A stretch of DNA of 24,817 nucleotides from Bacteroidota bacterium. GTDB lineage: Bacteria; Bacteroidota; Bacteroidia; Bacteroidales; UBA4417. Position numbers and translations under genes: made by a program. A model generated the notes under the pieces. That model saw nothing but the letters and a program-made list of their open reading frames with translations, was not told the DNA's origin and did no database searches. Position 1 is the stretch's first letter, and each line of letters opens with the position of its first letter. This document shows positions 7,031-14,717 of this stretch, piece by piece. The stretch lies in assembly GCA_020048595.1 (NCBI GenBank), contig JAIFMH010000265.1:1-24817 (forward strand), written 5' to 3'.

Positions 7031-8854
7031 CTACTTTACCATTTTATCATAAGATAATGACCTATCACTTTGAATGTCATCAAATCCTGAAACAGAGAAT
7101 GAATCTATCGTTTGATTTATTCCAACTTTACCTATGGGATGCCTCCCACCATTATAATAGTTTTTGATGGCAAACCTTGCACATGGACGTTTGCCTGCCG
7201 GATCCAAAATTGCTAAGGCTAGAATATATTCTCCAGTAGGTACACCTGATAATTGGAATGATTGATATGCTGAGTTGATTTCAGCAGGAATAGTATAGGT
7301 ATCACTTTTCCCATCCCATTTATCGCCGGGCTGCCAATTTCTTATATCTAGATTTGTAAATGTATTTTTCCAAACTGGTTGTTTTGTTTTTGGATCAAGA
7401 AGACTAACTTCTACCGGCCAATTATAATAGAATGGTGTAGAGCCAGTATTCTTTACTTTAAATGAAACTAAAAATTTAGTATTTGTATCTATTCTCTTTG
7501 GATAAGATACTTCTGATATAACAAAACGGTATCCCATTACTTTCTGAACAAGAGCTGCGCCCGCGCTCACAGTATCGTTGCTCTGATTGTAATTTGCTAT
7601 CCAGCCAATATGGTTTGCATGAAGTCTTCTTATTTCGTCTATTATAAAATCTCTGTGCACCGGGTTCTTAAGAGATTCATCAGGACTTTTACCTGGCTGA
7701 ATTTGCAAGTTACCCCAGTCATAAGCTGCTTCTCCACCAATAACTGCTGTTCTCCATCTTGGAGATGTATTGTTTAGATGAAACGCATAATAATTCTGGT
7801 CATGATGTGCAAACGAATCCCAATAATATCCGAAGTTGTAAACATCATCATTGTATGTATTAGGCCATCTTATCATCACAATTTTATTTTGAAATGAAGT
7901 TGCAAACTGAGTTGATACTGCATCTATAATTTCATCTTTCGTTGCAGGCCATTCCATTTCTCCCCATTCTCCTATAAGACCCATTTCTACAAAAGCAACG
8001 CGGGAGTCATTATCCCATGCTTTCCCCAGCTTCTTAATTAAAGCAATCACTCTCTGCTTAAATTGATCACTTGTAAAATCTCCATCTTTCATATCAGCCG
8101 GCCAGCTGCCTTTTCTTCCGGGCCAGGCTAAATAAACACGAGGCACAAACTTAATATTCTGTTCCGCACCACCAAGCCACTTAGTATCGCAGACTTCTAT
8201 GATTTTTTCAACACCATCACTTTCTGCATTCTCAATTTCATTCCACTTTATATACGTTTTAACCAGAGTAGCATATTCATGTTTCTTCTCTAGTGATGCT
8301 CTAAATCCCATGAGTGGATTACGAATAGCATTCTCATATTCTTCAGGATATATTGTTGTTAAACTTTTCTTAGTGGGAGAGCCGGCTTTGCCAGATTCGG
8401 TAAACTCAATGTAATCTAAAATTGCTAATGACCCATTTGCTGATAGTGCTTCGATTCTTATTTCATCGCCATTATTGATGGTAATATTTTTTGGTATATG
8501 CCATTGCTGTTCATTCATCATGTGCCATTGGTCATCTCTATTTTTTCCTAACCATGAAATAATTTGAATATTGTTTACGTAAAAGGAATACGTGTTTTGT
8601 CCAATCTTTTCAGCAATATAACGAGCATCGATATTATACTTTCCGGAAGGGAAATTGAAGTTAAACTTTGCTATACCAGTTGAACCGGTGAGCTTAATAA
8701 AGGTAGTGGATTCTTTTTTATCAATCTGATAATTTGTCAGGCTCATTTTTTCTGCCTCAACACGCTTTTCGGCTGCATGTACTATGCCGAATGAAACGGA
8801 AACAAAAATTAAAACAGACACCAGTTTCCAAAATTGATTGCTTAAATTTTTCAT
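7031..8854 (-). CDS. Putative glycosidase, CBM-like domain plus DUF4874/DUF4832-type barrel (paralogue 1)
   Basis: A 607-residue exported protein. A signal peptide (about 1-28, ending VHAAEK) precedes a beta-sandwich that begins RVEAEKMSL and ends GSLAILDYIEFTE (about 31-152), like carbohydrate-binding modules of families 6 and 35. Next, AIRNPLMGF (177-184) resembles the opening of DUF4874. The central region (about 170-445) looks like a TIM barrel, with VEMGLIGEWGEMEW placing Glu296 where clan-A enzymes keep the acid/base, and VIGGEAAY placing Glu375 as a candidate nucleophile. The last 150 residues, with SFKVKNTGSTPFYYNWPVEV, resemble the Ig-like tail of DUF4832. The whole reads as an uncharacterised retaining glycoside hydrolase. 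It is about three-quarters identical by eye to the protein at 20317-22137. The family assignment is from memory; the catalytic residues are inference. Confidence 0.7.
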   Translation of the reverse strand: MKNLSNQFWKLVSVLIFVSVSFGIVHAAEKRVEAEKMSLTNYQIDKKESTTFIKLTGSTGIAKFNFNFPSGKYNIDARYIAEKIGQNTYSFYVNNIQIISWLGKNRDDQWHMMNEQQWHIPKNITINNGDEIRIEALSANGSLAILDYIEFTESGKAGSPTKKSLTTIYPEEYENAIRNPLMGFRASLEKKHEYATLVKTYIKWNEIENAESDGVEKIIEVCDTKWLGGAEQNIKFVPRVYLAWPGRKGSWPADMKDGDFTSDQFKQRVIALIKKLGKAWDNDSRVAFVEMGLIGEWGEMEWPATKDEIIDAVSTQFATSFQNKIVMIRWPNTYNDDVYNFGYYWDSFAHHDQNYYAFHLNNTSPRWRTAVIGGEAAYDWGNLQIQPGKSPDESLKNPVHRDFIIDEIRRLHANHIGWIANYNQSNDTVSAGAALVQKVMGYRFVISEVSYPKRIDTNTKFLVSFKVKNTGSTPFYYNWPVEVSLLDPKTKQPVWKNTFTNLDIRNWQPGDKWDGKSDTYTIPAEINSAYQSFQLSGVPTGEYILALAILDPAGKRPCARFAIKNYYNGGRHPIGKVGINQTIDSFSVSGFDDIQSDRSLSYDKMVK

Positions 8855-8998
8855 ATCATTTCCATTTTTTTTTGGTTATTACTAATTTCTGAATAACGTT
8901 ATTAATTATTTGTAGAATGTAACTAAATATTGACCAAACATCTTACTTTATAATCAATCTAAGTTTCGTTTTCCACTACATAACAAGGTTATAACGAG

Positions 8999-10345
8999 CT
9001 ATTTCATTTGAAACTGAAAGAATGCAACGCCCTCTGCAGGCAATGTAAACGTATGGTTATCGTTAATTGTAATGGTTTTGCCCGACCATACATCTTTTAA
9101 TAGAACACTTGGGCGTGCAGCCATCAGATTGTAGCTTTCTTCGAAGGCAATAAATCCTAAATCCAGTTTTGTTAAGGTTACTTTTCGATCGGATGTGGTA
9201 CGGTTAAATATTCCGATCCATCCCGTCAATGGATCATTCCGATGGGGTGTCAGCCATACATCAACATTCCCTGCCCGATAAACATTAACTCCCATCACGC
9301 CATTCTGGTTGCAGGCAAGCATCTCTCTGTTGGTAAGCAATGATTTAGAAACATCGTCCATCGTGAGTAAATCACCTCCAATAATCAAAGGCGAAGCAGC
9401 CATGGCTCTCTGAGTAATAAATGTTTTCATTTGGTTCTCATCAAAATTACTTTGGCGGGCATCCTTATTGACCACATCCAAGCGTCCAAAAGGAATCATG
9501 TCCATATCGGGCCAGAATCCGGGACCAGCTATGCCCTGAAATTTTTCCCATGCAAAAAAACCTTTTTCAAGACTCAATGGATTGTCCCAAATGTCGCGGG
9601 TTATGCGCAACATATTTGCACGCTTGTAATATTGAAGGTGTGCCCAATGATGCACATCTCCTGGTGAAAGGCTGAAGATCATTTTGTGTTTGCCATTTTC
9701 GATTGCATTTGCAATCGCAATGATCTCCTGTGGATTAGGCACTACATCGTCAACTTTAATAAAGTCGATCCCCCAACTGGCAAGAGTATCAATTATGGCA
9801 TTGTAGTATTCCTGTGCGCCTGGTTTTGTCATGTCAACGCCAAAGTTCATGTCGCTCCAAACGCAAATATTTGTTGTATCAGCAATATCGCGGCTAAAAT
9901 ATTTTGTGCCGGGAATCGGAAGATTTTGCCTAACAGCCTCTTTTTGAATTCCACGCATTAGCCATACGCCAAACTTCAATCCCTTTTTATGAGCATAGTT
10001 GGCAAGCACTTTAACGCCATTGGGAAATCGTTTTGGATGAACCACACACATACCAAATGACTCTAATCCCATCCCTTTATGAATCTTTGGATTCATGGTT
10101 GTATACCATCCGGCATCCATTACAAAGTACTCGTATCCAAATAGAAGATATTTTTCAGCCATAACATCCATCAAGGCATAAGCCTTATCTGCGGTGAGAT
10201 CGGAACGATAACTGTCATAACTATTGAATCCTAAAAGTGGTTTAGGGGCAAATTTTTGAATGCTGGTTTGCGAATACATCGCCGGAGCAATGACCATTGA
10301 AATCAAGGTCAACATCATTGATAAAATCATTTTTTTAGTTTTCAT
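8999..10345 (-). CDS. Glycoside hydrolase family 27 (alpha-galactosidase-like), exported, paralogue 1
   Basis: A complete 448-residue GH27 protein with a signal peptide ending near MYSQ (about residue 26). The ATG at 10345 has a GAGGAAG ribosome-binding site. The barrel opens with LGFNSYDSY. FIKVDD gives the nucleophile Asp199 (KxD motif), and RITRDIWD gives the acid/base Asp251, matching Asp170 and Asp231 of human alpha-galactosidase A. The C-terminal beta domain spans about 350-448. A notable difference: classical GH27 enzymes have an Asp-Asp-Cys-Trp motif that holds the sugar O4/O6, and here it is MDAGW (76-80), so the second Asp is Ala78. The usual Cys-Glu-Trp-Pro specificity loop is replaced by SLSPGD. 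The sugar bound in subsite -1 may therefore not be plain galactose. The stop is 144 bases before the DUF4832-type gene; the start is 28 bases after the gene upstream. Confidence 0.9.
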   Translation of the reverse strand: MKTKKMILSMMLTLISMVIAPAMYSQTSIQKFAPKPLLGFNSYDSYRSDLTADKAYALMDVMAEKYLLFGYEYFVMDAGWYTTMNPKIHKGMGLESFGMCVVHPKRFPNGVKVLANYAHKKGLKFGVWLMRGIQKEAVRQNLPIPGTKYFSRDIADTTNICVWSDMNFGVDMTKPGAQEYYNAIIDTLASWGIDFIKVDDVVPNPQEIIAIANAIENGKHKMIFSLSPGDVHHWAHLQYYKRANMLRITRDIWDNPLSLEKGFFAWEKFQGIAGPGFWPDMDMIPFGRLDVVNKDARQSNFDENQMKTFITQRAMAASPLIIGGDLLTMDDVSKSLLTNREMLACNQNGVMGVNVYRAGNVDVWLTPHRNDPLTGWIGIFNRTTSDRKVTLTKLDLGFIAFEESYNLMAARPSVLLKDVWSGKTITINDNHTFTLPAEGVAFFQFQMK

Positions 10346-10373
10346 ATATCTTCCTCATTTTGTTATGTTTAAT

Positions 10374-12470
10374 TTATTGATTTTTTACCCAATCAACTTC
10401 TGCATCAACTTCATCCTGGAAAATTTTCCAATGCCAATGGGAATTGTCCTCAATTATTGCTAAATGACTGGGTTGAATATGCGCATCGGTAATCGATACG
10501 AGTTTCCTCCAATATTTTTGGGCTTCTATAATATAAGTAATTGCATCCGACTTTTTATTTTGATTCAATGCTACTGCGGTACGGATTTTCTCGGCAAAAT
10601 ATAGACCTAAATACGCCCATGCTTTAACATCTTCTATTTCACATTTCAAGGTTCCATCGGATGTTGAAATGCTGTTTACAATATTTAGAGCCTGCTGGTT
10701 ATCTGTCTCAAGAGCAGCGGCCAATTGCAGAGGATTGACCTTAATACCAAAGTTTTGGCTACCATCACCATAATCCTTGATGCTTACAAAGTTGGGTTCA
10801 ATAGGTTTAGAATTTATCACTTCATCTAAAGTAATGAAAGTGCGTTTTTTACCTATAAATCCTTCAGTATAAAAAGAATGGTCCCATGTGAAATCAAAAG
10901 ATTGCGCGATTCGCTGTGTGGTACGGGTTGATAATTTATAGGCTTCGACCATTTGGCTGCCGGTATTTCCTGTAAATCGCTGGTCAAATGAATTGGCAAA
11001 AACAGCATCACTGGTTGTAGGATCATATAATAACCTGCCCCATTGTTGGTAGTATAACCACTGTTTTTCAAATTCATACTTCCAGTTTATATGAGGGTGA
11101 TTTGGCTTGTGGTAAATGTCCTTGGCAGGAATTAAACATTCCGAACCAATAAAGTACCCACCAACATAATCCTGCCCATTAACTTTAATGTGTTCTCTAA
11201 TGAAATCAGGCTCTCCCCAACGCAGCCTAAAGAAATCTTCATTCCGAATCATCCATGCCATTTTATGGTGGGTTGGTGCAGGATTTGTCCAGTATTCCTT
11301 ACCGGTACCTTTACCATGAGCTTTAACCAGAGTTGTTGTAGAATGTCCATGCGACCAGTTGAACTTGAGCTCCACAATCATGGGATTCTCAGGTGTATCG
11401 AGACCTGATCTATCAATTAAATCGCGATGTGGCTGATGCCCACCCGAAAGTGCTGCGCGATATATGAACTTTGTTTTACGATTAGCTGCTTTTACACCTG
11501 CAAAGATCGTTTTTTCAATCCAGTCGGTCATCTGTTCTCCCTCCCATTTTTGCATTGCCTCGCCCAAGGTAATACCAAGTCCGGTCAGATCAGGGTATTC
11601 GTTGATTACCTGTGTAACTGATTCGCGGGTGTATTGCTCAATTTGTGGCGACGTTTTACCATCGGCCCACAATCCTGAATTGCCTTCTCCGTAGTTTTCA
11701 ACAAAACTTTTCGAAACAATAATATTCCAATTAAGGATGTACGTTTCAATGCCTCTTTCTTTTGCCATCCTAAACAGTGCCGTCCAAAATGTTTTCCACT
11801 CTGCCAGCTCAGCATCCGTAAATGGCGTGGCCTTAGGAAAGTTTTTGGCTTTTATCATATACGGAAATGGGTGCAGGCCCCACAAGGTAAGTGCATTAAG
11901 TCTGTTTTCGGCCATCATGTCGAGAAAGTCTCTCCACATGTTAAGGTCTTTACTTAGTTCATCATTCGCCTGAAGTGATTCGTTCTCCCTGTATGAATGC
12001 CAGGGCAGGTTGTATTTAATCGCACGAAAACCAAAGCGTGGATTCACAAGTTTTTCTTCTATACTTTTTAATTTTTTTTGCATTTCAATCTGTTCAGCTA
12101 TATCCATAAGACCGTACATGGCTCCGGATTCGTCTATTGCGGATATTTTAAACGAATTACCAGCTTTGCGAATACGGTATCCCTCTTTTTTAATTTCCGC
12201 ATCTTCATTTTTATTTAGGATTTTAACCTGGACTTGTTCCTTTCCAGTTGCAGAAGCTTTATCAACTAACTGAGATGTGATTTTTATTTTTTGCAGTGCG
12301 TTTACAATTTTTGCAGCCCCAAAAATCTCCATTGGTGATTTCTTGTCAATGGAAATTATGAATTGATCCTTTTTTGAATCACTTACAGTTTGAGAGAATA
12401 TCGTACTGTTTTGGAGTAAAACTAAATAGCAGAACAGAAATAATCTTGTAATAATTTTTAACGAAAACAA
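10374..12470 (-). CDS. Putative glycosidase with GH67/GH20-type N-domain and TIM barrel
   Basis: A 698-residue exported protein with a signal peptide of about 27 residues (ending TIFSQ). Residues about 35-130 form an alpha/beta domain ending in SGAMYGLMDIAEQI, the pattern that ends the non-catalytic N-domain of GH20, GH67, GH84 and GH115 enzymes. A probable TIM barrel follows (about 145-450), with glutamates at strand ends: GITLGEAM (Glu304), MIVELKFN (Glu367), RWGEPDF (Glu420) and YFIGSECL (Glu444). The C-terminal part is helical. This recalls GH67 alpha-glucuronidases, but I do not see an unambiguous GH67 signature, so it could be an unnamed family. The start is TTG with a near-perfect AGGAGGA upstream. 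It opens the left unit, just after the terminator at 12531-12562, and its stop is 28 bases before the GH27 start. It shares its plan with the much more divergent gene at 22267. Confidence 0.65.
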   Translation of the reverse strand: MFSLKIITRLFLFCYLVLLQNSTIFSQTVSDSKKDQFIISIDKKSPMEIFGAAKIVNALQKIKITSQLVDKASATGKEQVQVKILNKNEDAEIKKEGYRIRKAGNSFKISAIDESGAMYGLMDIAEQIEMQKKLKSIEEKLVNPRFGFRAIKYNLPWHSYRENESLQANDELSKDLNMWRDFLDMMAENRLNALTLWGLHPFPYMIKAKNFPKATPFTDAELAEWKTFWTALFRMAKERGIETYILNWNIIVSKSFVENYGEGNSGLWADGKTSPQIEQYTRESVTQVINEYPDLTGLGITLGEAMQKWEGEQMTDWIEKTIFAGVKAANRKTKFIYRAALSGGHQPHRDLIDRSGLDTPENPMIVELKFNWSHGHSTTTLVKAHGKGTGKEYWTNPAPTHHKMAWMIRNEDFFRLRWGEPDFIREHIKVNGQDYVGGYFIGSECLIPAKDIYHKPNHPHINWKYEFEKQWLYYQQWGRLLYDPTTSDAVFANSFDQRFTGNTGSQMVEAYKLSTRTTQRIAQSFDFTWDHSFYTEGFIGKKRTFITLDEVINSKPIEPNFVSIKDYGDGSQNFGIKVNPLQLAAALETDNQQALNIVNSISTSDGTLKCEIEDVKAWAYLGLYFAEKIRTAVALNQNKKSDAITYIIEAQKYWRKLVSITDAHIQPSHLAIIEDNSHWHWKIFQDEVDAEVDWVKNQ

Positions 12471-12475
12471 TTTAA

Positions 12476-12482
12476 TCCTCCT
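12476..12482 (-). promoter_or_regulatory. Shine-Dalgarno AGGAGGA fixing a TTG start
   Basis: On the minus strand AGGAGGA is followed by TTAAA and then TTG at 12470-12468. No ATG in this frame sits at a comparable distance, and TTG begins a complete signal peptide. The site therefore decides the unusual start codon of the 698-residue gene. Confidence 0.8.
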
Positions 12483-12530
12483 ATCTGATGTTTATAAGGT
12501 TATTGCTAAAGGTCATTATCTTTACAATCT

Positions 12531-12562
12531 AAAATAAAGAACCCCGACATAAGTGTCGAGGT
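12531..12562 (-). terminator. Rho-independent terminator after the DUF5916 gene; hairpin repeat copy 2
   Basis: Read on the minus strand, ACCTCGACA, loop CTTA and TGTCGGGGT form a 9-bp stem with one G-T pair, followed directly by TTCTTTATTTT. It starts 18 bases after the DUF5916 stop and ends about 50 bases before the ribosome-binding site of the next gene, so it probably separates the two transcription units. Its core belongs to the same family as the hairpin at 3123-3138. Confidence 0.82.
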
Positions 12563-12579
12563 ATTCTTTCGAATAAAAA

Positions 12580-14655
12580 CTAAAACGCCCAGGAAAGTTT
12601 TGTGAATATCGATTGACCCTTTTCCCCTGCTTCAGAAATTCGAGTAGTACCCTCTTGAAATGCAATTTGTATTGAACCAAATGGCGGCAGGAATCGCCAA
12701 ACAAATACCAGCTGAATTGTTTTACGTTCTAAATCTAAATCACTAATTCTGAATGTATCTTCAAGACTGTATTTTGTTTGATAGAATAGTTTTAGATAAA
12801 GATCGTTATTTAAATAGTAACTTGTTCTTAGATAATGAATCCAGCTAGTTTCATCTTTCAAATCGGGATTGAACCATGCTTTGTCAAATTGATATTCAAC
12901 ATTCAAACCGTCAATTACTTTTACTTGCATAGTGCCAGATAAGATATCGAAATCTCTATCAAAGTTTTTTCCATAAATATAACCCGCGCTTAATAAAAGT
13001 CCTTGTTTGTTATCATAGTTAATCCTGTTCTCATATTGATTATTTCTAAAATCCTTTTCGTATTTCTTAAATTCATCGACATAACCAAAAGCAAAGCTCC
13101 ATTCTTTCAGAAAATTTATTTTTGCATCGGAATCCAAAACCCAGCTTCGCAATATTCCGGCAGTACTCCAGTATCTATTATAATTAACCGCAGTTTCAAT
13201 TGACTCAAATCCATAATCATTTATCCAGAAAGCATGTTTAACATTTGTATCAAATTCTTTTCTATCATCATCTTGTAGATAACCAATCTTGTTCATGTTT
13301 GCTTTTACTCCAACTCCGACATACGTGTAACGAACATGAAAGTGAGAGAATTGTGTGTCGAACGATGGACGAACAAAGTAAGTCCAAGAATCATCGTTGT
13401 TTTCACCATGAGATTTCACAAACTGAGATGTCATTCCAAATACATCACTAAAAAACAATGTTGAGGTTAGCCCAACAGAACCACTATTAAGATTAGCATA
13501 GCTTCTGTTTGCGCCAATAATTCCAATGTTCGAACCGGTAGCAAACTCCCTGTTGACTCTAAAGACAGAATAAGATGCATTTTCTCCCGGCAGCTCATTT
13601 CCCCCCGCCGATGAAGGGTCGGATTGAGTTAAGAGAGCGTTAAACTTCCAGTCGTTAATTTTCCCGTTTAATTTTGTCCCCCAAGGAATTTCACCAATTC
13701 TTCTTGAATAAAATTGTTTAATTCTGGTTGAATAATTTTCTGCGCCTTCCATAAAAAACGGCCTTTTTTCCGGATACGATAATTCAAAGCGGGTTAAATT
13801 TATTTGTTCAACATCTCCTTCAATGGTTGCAAAATCTGGATTGATAGCCGCTTCGACACCAATGTTACTTGATAAATTATATCTACCATTTAACCCTGCA
13901 TCCGCTTCTGGTCTGGAAGTTTCCTGAATTTTTAATTGTGTATAAGGAATAACAGAGTAGCGTTTTACATTCAGCTCGGATAGCTCTAAGTTAGAAAGAA
14001 TTCCATACTGCGATACCCTGCTTTGACTTGTAAGCGGCCATGAAGAATAACTTGTCTCTTGCGTTCTTGCAACAGTTCTTCCAACATTAATACCCCAGGC
14101 ACTCCCTTTTGAGTTGTACTTTATTGATTTGAACGGTATTCCAATTTCGCCAGACCAGCCATCGTTGTTGAATCTTACGGCTGAGTGCCATGTTTCATCC
14201 CACTGCGAATCAATAGTATTTCCATTATCTGCAATTCTTCCATCTCTTTGAGTGCCAAATGGATTAACAGAAAAAAAGTATGCATTACTTTTATCGAAGT
14301 ATGTATCCAGGTAAATGATAATGTTATCATCGTTATCAAGTTCCCCATCCCGTTTAGTGATCTTGGAAGTAATTTTTGATGGCAAAGAATCTTTGCAGTC
14401 AAACCCGATATAGATCATTTCATCATTGTAAAGAAATTTTATAGTTGTATTAAAATCAGATTTCTTTCCGTACTCCGGTTTGAACTGGGTAAAATGTGTT
14501 AACGATTCTGAATAGCTCCAATCAGTTTCATCCAGTATGCCATCGATATTTATTTTTTCTTTAACTCTGTTATTACTAACAGTTTGAGAAATGGTTAATT
14601 GAAAAGTGATTACAATGAGAAATGAAAACCAGCAGAGGAATACGATTTTAGACAT
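12580..14655 (-). CDS. CBM9-like and DUF5916 outer-membrane beta-barrel protein
   Basis: A 691-residue protein with a signal peptide (about 1-24, ending TISQ). Residues about 30-215 form a CBM9-like carbohydrate-binding domain, starting KINIDGILDETDW and including SVNPFGTQRDGRIADNG. The rest is DUF5916, recognised by RPFFMEG (298-304) and FYSRRIG (315-321), with alternating beta-strand composition and a C-terminal phenylalanine (KLSWAF), as in outer-membrane barrels. The family is frequent in FCB-group bacteria and its function is unproven. It is the only clear outer-membrane component here, and no SusC/SusD pair is visible, so binding or transport of glycan at the surface is a possibility and no more. 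The ATG at 14655 has GGAAG upstream. It is the last gene of the right-hand unit and is followed by an intrinsic terminator. Confidence 0.88.
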   Translation of the reverse strand: MSKIVFLCWFSFLIVITFQLTISQTVSNNRVKEKINIDGILDETDWSYSESLTHFTQFKPEYGKKSDFNTTIKFLYNDEMIYIGFDCKDSLPSKITSKITKRDGELDNDDNIIIYLDTYFDKSNAYFFSVNPFGTQRDGRIADNGNTIDSQWDETWHSAVRFNNDGWSGEIGIPFKSIKYNSKGSAWGINVGRTVARTQETSYSSWPLTSQSRVSQYGILSNLELSELNVKRYSVIPYTQLKIQETSRPEADAGLNGRYNLSSNIGVEAAINPDFATIEGDVEQINLTRFELSYPEKRPFFMEGAENYSTRIKQFYSRRIGEIPWGTKLNGKINDWKFNALLTQSDPSSAGGNELPGENASYSVFRVNREFATGSNIGIIGANRSYANLNSGSVGLTSTLFFSDVFGMTSQFVKSHGENNDDSWTYFVRPSFDTQFSHFHVRYTYVGVGVKANMNKIGYLQDDDRKEFDTNVKHAFWINDYGFESIETAVNYNRYWSTAGILRSWVLDSDAKINFLKEWSFAFGYVDEFKKYEKDFRNNQYENRINYDNKQGLLLSAGYIYGKNFDRDFDILSGTMQVKVIDGLNVEYQFDKAWFNPDLKDETSWIHYLRTSYYLNNDLYLKLFYQTKYSLEDTFRISDLDLERKTIQLVFVWRFLPPFGSIQIAFQEGTTRISEAGEKGQSIFTKLSWAF

Positions 14656-14717
14656 TTGTCTTCCAGAGATTGAAAAGTACAGGTAACCTGTGCAAATATT
14701 ATTTTAATTAACGGAAG

